Below, piece after piece: positions 47,301-59,385 of a DNA stretch of 64,000 nucleotides. Source of the stretch: Anaspis maculata (Eukaryota; Arthropoda; Insecta; Coleoptera; Scraptiidae). Every line of letters begins with the position of its first letter. The stretch's first letter is position 1. Location: assembly GCA_949128115.1 (NCBI GenBank), contig OX421966.1, forward strand, positions 51,829,416-51,893,415, written 5' to 3'. The translations under genes were made by a program, and so were the position numbers. The notes under the pieces were generated by a model. It ran no database searches and was not told the origin of the DNA. It saw only the letters and a program-made list of their open reading frames with translations.

Positions 47301-49250
47301 AATTTAGCGCCTGAAGGAGAATGTTCTTATTGGCCAATTTCCTATACATAGTGTTTGAAATCGCCAATGGGAACAACATTTTTCTGCGAATTCCCAATCG
47401 CAATTCATTCGCCGATATACGGGATGTTTGCAAACTTGGGGTAGAAAATTGAAGAGCAGGTAGAGAAATGCTCCAAAAGTGCCAGAAAAATGTTGAAAAA
47501 ATGTATGATTATTATTTTTGAAAATATGGATAGTTTCGTTATTTTGGAAGAATTCAGTAAACTCTCTTCATCAGACCAAAAATCAAATTTTTTGAACCTT
47601 TTGAATGTGTTTTGTAATTTGATTTAGTGTATAGGATTCTGTGGTATAGGGTCAGTCATCAACTCGGTCATCAATCATATAAATCTATTTTTCCTCGAAA
47701 ATGGTCGTGAAAAGTTCTAGAGGCTATAAAGCTGATATGGAGCTACAAATAACACAAATAGTTCCTATCGAATCTTTTGCATACATTTTTGAAGAAAACT
47801 GGATTTTCAGGATTTATGAATCACCCTGCCTGTAGAGTATATAAAACAAAAAAACACATTCAAAGGTTCAAAAACATTGCTTTTTGCACTACCTATATTA
47901 AATGCGTAATTTTACGACCTCAAAACAGGGCCTAAAGTGACTCTTTTTAGCCCTTGGGCAAAAAAGTGGTCATGGCAACGAGCGTTTTTGATCCGTCAGA
48001 GGAGACGTCACCTTCTATTTTGACGTAACTACTTGATGCGATGCAAAATAGACTTCAATTGGTCGGGAACACGAAAGACTACAAGAACAACAAAATTAGT
48101 ACGTTTACCAAAACCAATAAATACCTGTTTTATGCTAGTAAGCGATGGGGCCCCGGTAGCTACGTGTTCAAAATAGGTGATAGGATGTCAAGCTGCTTTC
48201 GAAGCACAGCCTACCCCGATTCCGAATTTTGTTGATCGCATGGTAAATCGTGCGACGTACCGTACAACCAAGTAATCAGCGCTGCCATGACAATTTTTCA
48301 ACGACTCAATAACTCGAAATTTTCAGTCTTGCACTAGCCAGTGCAAAAAACATTGTATGCACCTTGGGCTAAAGTGCGTTTTTTCCCCTTGTGCTTGCTT
48401 CCCTCGGCCTATGGCCTCGGTCGCAATCTCGCACAGCGGGGAAAAAAAGTGGCACTTTATGCCCATGGTACATAAATAACTATTTTGGTCTGTTGGAAAG
48501 AGTTCACTAAAATCTTCCAAAATAGCGAAAATAGAGTGGGTCAAAGGTGGTCCCTTTTAACCCTCCATATTTTCAAAATAAGGTCCTAAACTTTTTTCAA
48601 CATTTTTCTGATACTTTTGAAGCATTTCCATAACTGCGGTTCAATTCTCTACCCCAAGTTTGCAAACATCCTGTATATGAACTCTATGCTTGAGCCGTCG
48701 GCGTCGGCCGTTCCTGATGCCACTGAATACCAGTCAGAACGCTCTCTTTGACGCGCTAAAGTTCAAGCTTATTTATGTTTGGGAACTCACTCTTCGTCAG
48801 TGAGATTTAGACTTTTTCTTTTCCTCCACATCACATCTGTATAATTGAATATTTCTGGCTTGATCTTCGCCTCAGAACAAACCGTCACTGCTGGAAAAGG
48901 TATTTCGTAAATTGGAGTACTTTTCGTGGCCAAAGTTATAATAATCGGACTTTTGCTCCATTTCTGATACACGGCCATTATTGATAACACGCAGATGGTG
49001 AAGCATATCGTGAACATAATAAACCACCATATTCTAGAACAAAAAATCAATATTCAGCTGTTAGGTAGACGCTCACCTATTAATTAAGGTAGGTACCTAC
49101 AATGTACAATGGAGGGAAGTATACAAACTTTTCGAAAATGGTCCTCTTCTCGCCAAAATACCGAAAACCATGGATGCTGGTCGAATGGCAGTATTCTTTG
49201 AAATAGCTCTTGGCGAATGGTTCCTTCGGTGGTTTTTCGAGTTCTTCCAT
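44394..49250 (-). CDS. ppk: Pickpocket DEG/ENaC sodium channel A (complete)
   Basis: Encodes a subunit of an amiloride-type, voltage-independent sodium channel of the plasma membrane; insect members serve mechanosensing, nociception, chemosensing or tracheal fluid clearance. Seven exons: 49129-49250, 48791-49033, 46993-47244, 46077-46278, 45610-45880, 45492-45551 and 44394-44836. All phases agree and the product is 530 residues. The N-terminus has FKEYCHSTSIHGFRYF with the family His-Gly gating pair at 27-28. TM1 (IWWFIMFTICFTICVL) starts at residue 42. The large cysteine-rich extracellular part includes KRGCFFSSEK, FCGCVNFYMP, GTRIC and CDCLPLC. TM2 (FGGVLGLFTGFSILSL) is near 485-511 with the GFS selectivity filter at 499-501. 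The first donor, AA|GTTTGT, is weak. Introns carry at least three inverted-repeat elements. It is a tandem paralogue of the gene at 59.4-61.1 kb. Which pickpocket subfamily cannot be told by eye. Confidence 0.92.
45176..45332. mobile_element. MITE in the last intron of pickpocket A
   Basis: 157 bases, ends GCGTTTTCGAGTCACTAGAA and CTAGTGACTCGAAAACGC. Diverged relatives are at 51010-51150 and 58455-58585; all share a core like GATTTTCGAGAACCAATCGA. Confidence 0.8.
46364..46827. mobile_element. Inverted-repeat element in intron 3 of pickpocket A
   Basis: Ends AGCCGCATCCACATAGGATT and AATCTTATGTGGATGCGGCT. It sits 86 bases from the exon 4 acceptor. Confidence 0.75.
47418..48675. mobile_element. 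Foldback element in intron 2 of pickpocket A
   Basis: Ends TACGGGATGTTTGCAAACTT and AAGTTTGCAAACATCCTGTA, a variant of the CAGGGTG end. Arms include TAGAGAAATGCTCCAAAAGT. 1.26 kb, non-coding. Confidence 0.8.
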
Positions 49251-49839
49251 CGCTGCCACTTCACTTGGTGTAACAGTAATGAATGCAAGTACCTACCTAA
49301 CCGAACTCTGAAGCGTATGTTGAAGGAAAATTGAGAAAAAACTGCGTGTTAATTACATTGGGGACATGGGGATGCAAATTTAATTAGCGGTCATATTCCG
49401 CTGTTGTACAGGGTTCGGCAGTTAGTACCTACCTACCTACCTACCAACACTCTGGCATACGGTTATTGGTAAGGTATTTTCAACGACTAAGTAAACCCCA
49501 ACTCGTTAAAAAACTTCGGTACTGACTGCCCGTGACTGCCTGACCCATGAACCCTGTAGTAGGTATGGTGGTATTATACCTACCTACTCTTATTCATTGT
49601 TTATTACAATAAATAATAGCAGAATAAATTAACTGAGTGGAGAATAACCTTTGCGTGCATTGTAAGCATAACAGGGTATATAGCGAAATTTGCGGAAAGT
49701 CCAGATAGAGGCCGTTTGGAGAAATGTTTCAAAAACGTTAGAAAAATGTTTAAAAATGTAGGGCTTTAATTCACAACTCCCTTCTTATTATTTATTCTCA
49801 TACTTCTCAACCTAGATTGATAATTTTTTAAAACTGAGC

Positions 49840-50940
49840 AAGGTTAATGATGAAAATCCCGTGGCCCCGGCCGCCCCGGGATGGTCCGGCCAACGTGCCC
49901 ACGACCTCGCTCTCTAGGCCCGTAATTCTGTTCGTTTCTTCACTAATTTTGGTTAACTTTTGCAAATGTTTCTTCTTTTTTTTTGTATATTTCCAGTTTG
50001 CTTTTTTCCTTGACGCTTCCTTCCCCTAGTTGCTCCTCTCCCCTGAATTACTGTCTCCCTCCCCGTATTCTGTCGTTCACTTCGCTTTCCACGCTTCCTT
50101 CTCGATCTATCATGAGTCCCAAATATTTGAATACATCAACTTGTTCCAGGTAGATCCAAGATCCTTCTTTTCTTTTCCCATTGACATAACTTTTGTTTTA
50201 CTTATGTTGATTCTCATGCTCCTTTTTGTTAGTTCTTCCTCCCACATCTTCAAGTTTTCTTGCAGCTTCTTCTCGTTCGCGGCACATATCATCAAGTCAT
50301 CGGCGCAAGCACATTCCAAAAGTCCTATAGGTCGTAGATTGTAGTATCCAATAACTTGGTGTATTTTCTTCTCTATTGCTTTTAAAATATCATCCATAAT
50401 TATCATGAACAATGTAGGGCTCATGACACCACCATGCTTCAGACCATCATTTATCTCGAATGCATGTTATTTTTCCTTTTTCCTCACGTAGCTTTTGTTG
50501 TCCTTATATAAACTCTGAATTCCTTTTCTGAGTTTGGAGTTTTTATCGGAGTTTTTATTTCTGCATTTGAGGCTGTTTCATATTTCTCTTTGAGGGACTC
50601 GGTTGAATGCCTTTTCTCTCGCCTTTTCTAGATCTAGAAACGCAAGACACATTTCTGTTCCCTTTACTTGTTTTCTCTATCGCCTGCTTTATCGTGAAAA
50701 TGTGGTCCTGCGCGCTTCTCCCTTTCCGAAATCCGCTTTGTGCTTCATGCAGTTGCTCTTCTGTCGTGTTTCTCAACCTCTTTTCCAGTCTGCTTTTGTA
50801 CACCTTCAAGACAATACTCAGCAGTGCCTCTATAGTTCTCACATGTCCTTGTGCCGTCTTTTAATGTATTGGTATAATTCCAATTTCCCAATCTTCAGGT
50901 ACCTACCTGTCCAGTATTCCATGCTTGGTTGATGATGTTG
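49840..50940 (-). mobile_element. Decayed LINE reverse transcriptase
   Basis: On the minus strand, from 50930 downward, fragments read NQAWNTGQVPEDWEIGIIP, then LLSIVLKVYKSRLEKRLRN, EAQSGFRKGRSAQDHIF, and later SPTLFMIIMDDILKAIEKK, CADDLMICA and RSMRINISKTKVM. These are fingers-palm motifs of a non-LTR reverse transcriptase in order, with the YADD-type box as CADD and with frameshifts and stops between. No endonuclease domain or tail is visible. Clade cannot be settled. Confidence 0.85.
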
Positions 50941-51009
50941 GTCAGCATTTCAATTTCAAGTAATTCCTAGGCTTTCAAGCATTTCTGGTGTGCAATATTC
51001 GCAATATAA

Positions 51010-51150
51010 TAACGTTTTAGAGTCGCCAGAGCCGAGCCGGTTCGGCTCTAAAATCGCTATAACTGATTGGCCAGGAATTTTCGAGAACCAATCAAATTCC
51101 CTGATTTTTGAGCCAAACCGGCTCGGCTCTAGCGACTCCAAATAGCCCAG
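51010..51150. mobile_element. MITE relative of 45176-45332
   Basis: Ends GTTTTAGAGTCGCCAGAGCC and GGCTCTAGCGACTCCAAATA, around the shared AATTTTCGAGAACCAATCAA core. Confidence 0.65.
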
Positions 51151-51164
51151 GCATATTAGGTTTG

Positions 51165-52990
51165 AACCCGCAACAAACTCCCACAAAGCTGAAATTTGGT
51201 ATACGGGCCTTGTAAGACCTAAGGAATAACATATCAAAATACTCGGTGGCACACCCTTGTGCGTCATTGGTTGGGGGGGATGGGGCTAAATATTGCCATT
51301 TTGAATGCGTAAATGACACCCTGTAGCTTATATAAATGAAAAAAATTCATATTTAGATGCCTCAAGGGTTCACAATATTTGCTTGACGTTTGAATTATTG
51401 ACAAGTAGTTTGGGTTGCCTGGAAAAAAAAAGAAGATCGGCAAAATTTATTTTGTTTTTCTCTCAAAAACCTCGAATTGATATCGGCAAGTGTGGTATCG
51501 TTTCTAACTGAATCTTGGCCTCTGATATCAAATATGGTATTTAAAATTGAATTGAAACACGATTAAACAAGTTTTACTGAAAAAATTACGATTTTTGCCA
51601 TCTGAAATTGTCGTTTTGTAATTTCGGTTTCCGTATGGTTAGAATCATCTCAATTGAGTATTTCCAACAGAATTCATTGTTCTTAACCATTTTATACCTG
51701 AACACGATAAAAACAATGTGCCTGTATTCATTACAAGATCAGAAAATTGATCTGTTGTGAAAGTGATTATATGCCCAATTTTCTCCCAAAAATGCATACA
51801 ATTTTTGCAGATCTTTTTTTTTACTGATGAATGATGGAGCGGTTCCACTGTTTTTGTGTGTAATACTAAGCGAAGCTCTTCTTCTATCAGAAAATACCAA
51901 AAACTATTGTATCTATCGGGCAATAGAAACATAAAATCATCTTTTCTGTAGCCGTTATTCCATTTTCAGAAAAAAAGTAGGTGTAAAACTTGTTTAATAA
52001 AAAATTGATGCTCTGACTTTGTAATATGAATAGGCGTAAGCAATTGATGCTGTTTTTGTCCAAGATAAACATAAATATAGGATTCGTCGGTAATTTTTAT
52101 TTTTGACAGCTTCAGACAATGATGCCCCTAAATGAAGAAACCACAATTTTTTTGTAGAGAATTCATTATTTTCGGGATGAGCACTGTGAATATCAACTGT
52201 TCACTCATCAGTCTCATCACTTGAGTCTGTTTCGAAGATGGGAAGAAGAACCTATCAACACTGCTCAGCTTTATTGGCCATCACAAAATATTCTTACATG
52301 TTTTTCATCCAAAGATCCAGGAGAGAAATTCCACCTTGCGCGTGCTATTCACGCCACTATCAAGCAGAAATGTTTCATGGCTACCGGAGTCCACTTCATA
52401 GGCAACAATATACCGTGTTTTCTTCGAGACCCGCCTTATATTGTTCAAATGATTGGTTCGTCCACAGGAACAGTTTTAGAGAAAAGTGCCTAGGTGAATT
52501 TTTTGACTAGATATTCAAATCCCCAAAATCGTAGGAGGCACTGAGGTGTAAGTCCAAATATTTTGATATGTTCTTGCTTAGGGATCATACCAGTTATATT
52601 CAATATTCAACTTTGTGCGACATTGCTTGAGACTTTAAATTCTCACATGGTTTTTCCTGAAATATCCGGGCGACAAATTAACACTCAGCCGCCTTTCCCG
52701 CAGAACTAACCAATCGGAAAAGTTACAAAGGCTCCCTCACACACTTAAGCACTAACAACAAATCTCTTTTGTTCATTTGAAACATATCTTATATCGATCG
52801 GATACTCCGTTCACTTGCAGGAACAGCTTGGAGATAGGTATCTCTCTAATTCTTAGAACTTGACCTTTGAGGAAGAAAATCAAAGGACGCACGAGGGTGT
52901 AAGTCCGAGTATTTTGATATGTTGTTCCGTAGGTCCAATACAACATATATACCAAAATTCAGCTTTGAGGGAATTTGTTACAGGTTACCA
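51165..52990. repeat. Inverted repeat with three copies of a TATTTTGATATGTT motif
   Basis: The block AGTATTTTGATATGTT plus a TTCAGCTTTG block occurs near 52907 (+), diverged near 52550 (+), and inverted near 51206. Between them are weak frames of 60-95 codons that I cannot assign. Confidence 0.45.
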
Positions 52991-53211
52991 CGATTTTTCG
53001 ACTAAAATACCTGGGCTAAAAACGCTATAAGTGAATCGCATTTTTTCGTACCTTAATCGACTCAGAATTGCATAAGGAAAAGAATGGTGGTAGAATGGTT
53101 ACCTACTGTAAAATGTGCGGTTTCCGTGGCCCTTCATCACAGAAGCACCAGATAACTTCCTGACGTTTGTGCCTAGTTTTTTTAGGTACCTCCTAGAGTA
53201 CCTCCTACTTA

Positions 53212-53940
53212 TACAGGGTGTCCGGTGAGTGAACTGACATAGCTCAAGGGAATAACCAGTTTTTCAAGGCGGTTCAGGATCTGGCTTCAAAATTCTCCTA
53301 AGGCCTTCCGTTTCGGAGTTACAGGGTGATTTATGGTTTTGGTCGAAAACTTTCTATAGTCATATCTTTCGACTGGATCAATATAACTGGTTGAAATTCG
53401 GCATGTGCATTCTTATGCTTGGGCTCGTTATAGCGCCACTTCGAATAATTTGGAAACTGCAGGTCCGGACTAACATTTATTTACCCTTAAGTTTAGTTGG
53501 AAAAATCTTGAGTCATTAAGCGTTTCCTCAAAACAGCGAATTAGTGCCAAACCAGTCAAGTAGCGCTACTTGTAGTATTTTTCATGGAGAATCCGAATCT
53601 AATGTCAGTTTAAAAAAAAAACTTTCCTACGAGGTGACTTTTTCCATAAAAACTTGAGGGTAAAAAAATTTCAGTCCGGACCTGCTCTTTCTAAATTAAT
53701 CGAAGTGGCGCTATAACGAGCCTAAGCATAAGAATGCACATGCCGAATTTCAACTTTCAAACAATTATATTGATCCAGTCAAAAGATATGACTATAGAAA
53801 GTTTTCGACCAAAACCATAAATCATCCTGTAACTCCGAAACGGAAGGCCTTAGGAGAATTCTGATGACAGGTCCTGAACCGCCTTGAAAAACTGGATATA
53901 CCCTTGAGCCTATGTCAGTTTACTCACCGGACGCCCTGTA
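53212..53940. mobile_element. TACAGGGTG foldback element
   Basis: Ends TACAGGGTGTCCGGTGAGTG and ACTCACCGGACGCCCTGTA. Arms of about 300 bases, e.g. CGTTTCGGAGTTACAGG / CCTGTAACTCCGAAACG. Non-coding. Confidence 0.85.
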
Positions 53941-54540
53941 TAGGTATAGGGTATAGGTTTGTGACACCAAGCCACCATCACCAAAACTCTACGAACTTAC
54001 CTTACGCTCCCCTACTTAATATGGAAAGAAGTAGGTAGGTTGTTGAGGAAACCTGAACTTGCCATGACAGTGTCGCGGACTCGCGGGCTGGGCGCTACCG
54101 TTGAAGCTACTTTTGCCACTTGGTGTGACGAAGTACTAACGTGACTGTGAATACGCCAAAGGGGAGAGAGAAGCAGGGGCGCCAGAGGGCCAGAGGGGCA
54201 GCACTGTTTCTGGGCAGGGCAGCACCACTGTGTGGTGGTGGGCAGAACTCAGCGGGGTCGTGACCGACAGCGGCAGGTGCCAGGTGGAAGGGTGGAAATT
54301 CCACCGTCCACCGTGGAATATAGTATCTATATGTACATATAGTACCCTCGATAGTACCTCTTACTCACCCATGGGCTGGTGTTATACTGTAGTGTCGTGG
54401 AATCTGTGGGGTATTGTGGTGTGGGTAAGCAACTGGAATAACTGGATACCATACTGTACTGGAGTGTGGACTTGTAGACTGTAGACTGAGAGTGTGGACA
54501 TATGGACGCGGGACCAAACCTTTCCTTATTTCTTTTTTGG

Positions 54541-54793
54541 GTAATTGTTGACGACCACTACTTCTCGACTTCAGCTACCAACTTTTCACGGTAGGTAGAC
54601 ACCACCACAACATCACGTTCGTCGACCGTAGTTTCCTTGGGAAGCCACTATTTCCACTGTAAAATGCCCCTTCTTTCCATTACTTGTCCTACGACTGAGT
54701 ACATGCAAGAAGGAAGCGTCCTATACAGCTGTTTAAGTGGTTGCCTAACTCTTAGAAAATGCTAGTCGAGAAGTAGTCGTCGTCAACAATTAC
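54541..54793. mobile_element. MITE, ATTGACGAC family, copy 2
   Basis: Near-identical to 15765-16030; core CACCACAACATCACGTTCGT is shared. Ends GTAATTGTTGACGACCAC and GTCGTCGTCAACAATTAC. Confidence 0.85.
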
Positions 54794-55155
54794 CCTTTTT
54801 TGTCCTAAAACGCTAGGTATTTACTGGCCGTTGGCCGGTAAAACCTCTATTACCCAACGGTTTTTCTGGTTGCTCGCGAATTCGCGATTTTTTCGCCGCT
54901 CTGCTCTGAGACAAACACGAAACGCGGACCCGAGCGCGGACCGGAACTCAAGTGAAGTGAAGTGGGGAGTGGGGCGTCCCACTATCCTTATCCTTCTATC
55001 GCCACAAGTTTTTCACCTTGTACCTTGTGCAAAATGAAAATTGTGGGAAGTTCAAAGTTTGAGTGAATTGTAGTTGCCCTCTGAATTGTATGTGCCTGTG
55101 TAGGAGGTATAGCTTGTGTAGGTAGGTATTCTGTAGGTATCATAGACAGTAGGTA

Positions 55156-55272
55156 TAGGCTGTCTGCTGTCTGATTTCAACATGATTCTAGTAGGCTGCG
55201 ATTCAGGCCGCGATCCGCCGATGGCGACCAGAAACACAGCCCACTAGAATCATGTAGAAATCAGACAGCCTT
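55156..55272. mobile_element. Small MITE, copy 2
   Basis: Second copy of 10625-10734, with a short duplication of CTGTCTG at the left end. Confidence 0.8.
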
Positions 55273-55999
55273 TATCTACTCTCTAAGGATGACAAACCAA
55301 AGTAGGCAGCCAACTATGCACCCGACACCCGACATCAACGTAGTTGGCACTGTTGGCAGTTGGCATTCTAGGGGCTAATCGCAGCTGAACTCAAACTCTC
55401 GACTTGGAAAACCTAACAGAGCGACCTACGCCTACGAACTACGAAGAAAAATTTGCCACTCAGGCTCACATGGTAGGTACTTAACATAAGCCAATTCAAC
55501 TTTTGACCACATGCAAATCGCTTCAAAAAATTGTCAAACTGTCGCAAATCAAATGATGTGTACCGAGGTGTGTACTGTAGAATGAGAAACGAAAAACGGT
55601 TACGGTACGTTTGACGGACACGTTCAGTGGCCACATTTTATACACTTTTTACAACAACGAAACCAACTCTGTTGCCTTCTACTCATGATTATTAGTCGCC
55701 AGTCGCCACCAAAGGGGAAATCACGATCGCACTTAAAGCTTCTTTGCAGTCGAATTGTTTACGCCTCACTACTTCTCTTTTCTTTGCGGTGCCCTTCTCA
55801 GCCCCACGCGCAACATTATTTTGTTGGTAAGTCATAGAGTCAGTGTAGCGTACCTACTCTAATTTTTCATTGAAGTGATGTAGGCAACCAACAATACAAC
55901 AACAATCTAGAAACTTTAACTAGTGTTGCTGTTTTTTTGAACGCGTTGCTCCTTTAATTTGGTTGACACTTTGACAAGAGCAGCCGATTTCGACATATA

Positions 56000-57995
56000 C
56001 GAGGGTCGTTTGATAAGTCTTTAGAATGGACATGAAGAAACATTTTTTTAGGTCAAAATTAGTTTCATCTCTCAACATAGTCTCATTTTAGCTCTATACA
56101 CTTGGTCCAACAATGTTCAAGTCTTTTCATTCCTTCGCTATGGTATGATTTTTCGAGACCCTCAAAATATCCGTTTTCGGCGTCGATTTCTTCATCATAA
56201 TTCGATGTGAATTTCTTTCCACCGAGCCCTAGGAGGATATAAGAATAGGGAGGGAGTATAACCCAGCTTGTGGGCGGGGGGAAATGAAGCCGGGAGACGT
56301 AAGGGGTGAGGTAGCAACTACGCCCAAATATTGCATCTAGTCTCGAGAGCCTTTTGACTTTTGTAATTTAAATTGACGTTATTGAATTAATTTGAAACTA
56401 TTTGAGGTTATTGAGATTTTTTGGTTGACATAAAATGAGTCCTACCTGATATCTTTTATCCTTGTGCCTGGATCTTGTTTGGATGGTGCTTCATCTATAA
56501 GAGCTGAATAGATCAGCTTTCCCAGGTGTGGGAAAGACAGAGGCTACGTGCGCTGGATACAATACCTATATCATGTATGGAGAATATCCCATCAATGCGA
56601 GCCGAAGCAGCCGAAGGGAAGATGCCTACCTGTAGAATGGGGTCGCCCGATGTTTCAGTGGAATTTTAGGCAAGGATGAGAATGACCAGCAAAGTCCAAA
56701 AATAATGAGCAGAAAATGGGCAGTTCGATTCCACCCTCCTAGATTCTACCACGTATTTGTGAGGTCAGCACTGTTGATACATCTAATGATGATCTACACT
56801 CTGTGATCTACACTGAACAGTGAAAGAGGTACCTACTTACTCTGGAAACTTTATCATCAGCCAATCTTAAGGCCTGTGTAGACTTCAAGGTCCATGGCAA
56901 AATCACAATGAAAAGTACCTAGTATATACCTAGGTACCAATATCTTGGTGGAACTCCTACTGCTATGGACTATCACCTACCACGAAGTTAGTGACGAAAA
57001 TGTCAATAAGTAGAAGTAAGTGGAATCCAACAATCATCTTTAGGAAGGATGTGGCTGGATCTGGTGCAGCACAAGCGTCATAGACTGACACTGACAAGAG
57101 CGACAGCTCGCAAAAATTGACGTGGCAACACGTGGCAATATTCAGTTTCAATGGTAAAGTGATAAAAATTTTGGGCGTACAAAGATGGCGGATATGACAT
57201 TTCCATGGCTTCACTTTTTCTGACGGACCTTCCCTCCCTATTATTATATCCTCCTAGACCGAGCCAACTTTTCAGTATTGGAAGTAGGGAAAAGTCACAT
57301 GGGGCTAAATCTGGAGAATACGATGGGTGGAATACAAATTCGAAGTTTAATTCGTGTATTTTGGCCATTGCAACGGAATGTCCATTCGAGTGCGCTTTTG
57401 GTCGATTTTCAGCAATCGCGGCACCCATCGCGCCGATAGCTTCTTCTTTTGCAAATGTTCGTGCAGATGTTGAATACACGTTCAGTTGAGATGCCCACAG
57501 CTTTAGCAATCTCGGGCACCTCCACTTTACGGTCGTCTAACACAATACCATGGATTTTGTGAACCATTTCTGCTGTTGTGACCTCATTTGGCCTTCAAGA
57601 TCGTGGTTCATCAGTCGGGCTCGTACGACCTCGGTTAAATTTTTTGCACCAATTAAAACAGTTGAGTTCGATGGAGCAGATTCCGCTAAAGTTCTCGTGA
57701 AGTCTTCAATTATTTGTGAAGACTTAAGGCCTTCCAAAAAATAATATTTGTTACAGAGCGGATCTCATTTTTCTCCATTTTCGCAAAATACCAGGAGTAG
57801 TGTATCTCAAATGGGCCCCAAAGATGAACTATTTGACGTATATGTCTAAAATTTCATATTTAGGCAATCTAATCTAAATCTATTAAAATAAAAAGCAATA
57901 GCAATAAAAATCTTGCTAGATTTCAGTAAACATAGGAATTCCGTGCTAGTGCCGTTATTTCAGTGTTATTCTAAAGATATGTCAAACGACCCTCG
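56000..57995 (-). mobile_element. mariner transposon, decayed and interrupted
   Basis: Terminal repeats CGAGGGTCGTTTGATAAGTC and the inverse ending CAAACGACCCTCG, with TA on both sides. The minus strand codes for a mariner transposase in pieces: IRSVTNI, GLKSSQIIEDFTRTL, SAPSNSTV, then HPSYSPDLAPCDF (second catalytic region), and, beyond the insertion, FTSNYDEEI, KSYHSEGMKRLEHCWTKCIE at the C-terminus. Frameshifts near the N-terminus and the nested element show it is inactive. Confidence 0.92.
56229..57257. mobile_element. 1,029-base DNA transposon nested in mariner, 8-bp target duplication
   Basis: Begins CTAGGAGGATATAAGAATAG and ends with the inverse TATTATATCCTCCTAG. The direct repeat ACCGAGCC flanks it at 56221-56228 and 57258-57265, interrupting the mariner reading frame near its C-terminus. 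An 8-base duplication is what hAT and P elements make; the ends do not settle which. No transposase inside, so it is non-autonomous. Confidence 0.88.
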
Positions 57996-58029
57996 TAGTC
58001 CAGGAGCTTATGTGATCCGTGCGATTTCA

Positions 58030-58220
58030 ATAGCATGTTTCATGTAGTTTCTGAACATGAAAATGAATTTTGAATAATATGCATACAGCATGTCTTTTTT
58101 TGAAAAAGCTTCGAAATTTGTTTTTCAAGGCCGGCCCTGGAAATTTCGAACTCTTTGATAGAGCGATGTGTCAGATATCAATGGAAGAATCAACCCACAA
58201 AATTTCAATCCAATCTAAAA
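58030..58220 (+). repeat. Dispersed repeat shared with 42720-42910
   Basis: Both contain CATGTTTCATGT, GCCCTGGAAATTTC, GATGTGTCAG and ACAAAATTTCAAT in the same order and spacing. No ends are clear. A diverged MITE of the 45176 family follows at 58455-58585. Confidence 0.65.
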
Positions 58221-58820
58221 CGTTTCTGAACTAAGTTGGCCAGTGAGTTGGGTTGATGTTGAGTCTTATTCAACAACATTTTCAGGGTCACGTAGGGATC
58301 CCTTGAAGTATTTGATAAAAGTTGCTCCCTCGGTTGCTCCTATCTTTTGGGCTCTAGCTCTTCTATCAGCTCCCAAGCAGCCCTTTATTGCCGCCCCTGC
58401 GTTGCCACCAGGTTTACCACCTCATGCAGGAATGGTGAAACTGATGGCGTTTTTGACTGGCCAGAACGGAACCAGTTCAGCTCGAAAATCGTTATCACGG
58501 ATTGGGCAAGGATTTTCGAGAACCAATCGAATCTCCTGATTATAGAGCCGAACTAGTTCGGTTTTAGTGACTCGAAAACGGTATGAGATTTTGTGAAGGG
58601 TTATGGTTTGCTTACGGTTCCTTCAAACCAAGTAACGTTCTACGTAAATCACTTGAATGACTCGACACGACCGGACAACAAAACAGGTGTTTGTTTCCTA
58701 CTGATAATTTGCTTATTGTCACAGGAACAGGTCATCAATGATCACTGTCATCATTGTCAAAACAAAGCATACGTTTGGGTTACGTGTTAAACTAAGCACA
58801 TTTATTTTTACTAAGTACCT

Positions 58821-59268
58821 ATACTATTGGATCGAAATAATTGAGAGTGAGTCATCCACATCCAAAGGTGGGCAGGCACCGTTAACTAAAAAGTTAACTT
58901 CGTTAAACGTTAAATCGTTAATAAAAAAGTTAACTTCGTTAATCAGTGAACAAGTTAACGTTAACGGACTTGAGTTAACGGAAGTTGAATTATTTTTCCA
59001 ATTTAACTTGAAAGTTAAATCGTTAACGAAAAAGTTAACTTCGTTAATTAACGATTAACGGATCAACGATTTGGTGCCCAGCTTTGTTTACATCCACAGT
59101 GGATGTGAGTGAGTAAGTGAACACTTGGAGCGTTGCGGCGAAGAACGTGGAACTAGGATGGAAAGTATGAGTCACTTTCAGTTATCCACGCTCCAAGTGT
59201 TCACTCACTCACTCACTCCCACTGTGGATGTGAATGAGTCACTCTCAATCATTTCGATCTAATAGTAT
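58821..59268. mobile_element. Inverted-repeat element carrying GTTAAC-rich array
   Basis: Ends ACTATTGGATCGAAATAATT and ATTTCGATCTAATAGT; inner arms AGTGAGTCATCCACATCC / GGATGTGAATGAGTCACT. Between 58885 and 59060 the unit AAAAGTTAACTTCGTTAA and variants repeat several times. Confidence 0.75.
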
Positions 59269-59385
59269 ACCTAGTTTAAAGTTAACAAACAAAAACGATG
59301 ACGATAAAATTATTTAAAACATGGAGTCAACTACTAAGTTAACCTTCTATTCGGCCCTCTGGTTACGTACTAGTACTACCTCGAA

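Larger units (their letters stand above)
53941..55999. other. Gene-free stretch with two MITEs
   Basis: Apart from the MITEs at 54541-54793 and 55156-55272, this holds unique-looking DNA with GTAGGTA-rich simple sequence. No coding frame is convincing; 54800-55020 is somewhat GC-rich. Confidence 0.35.
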
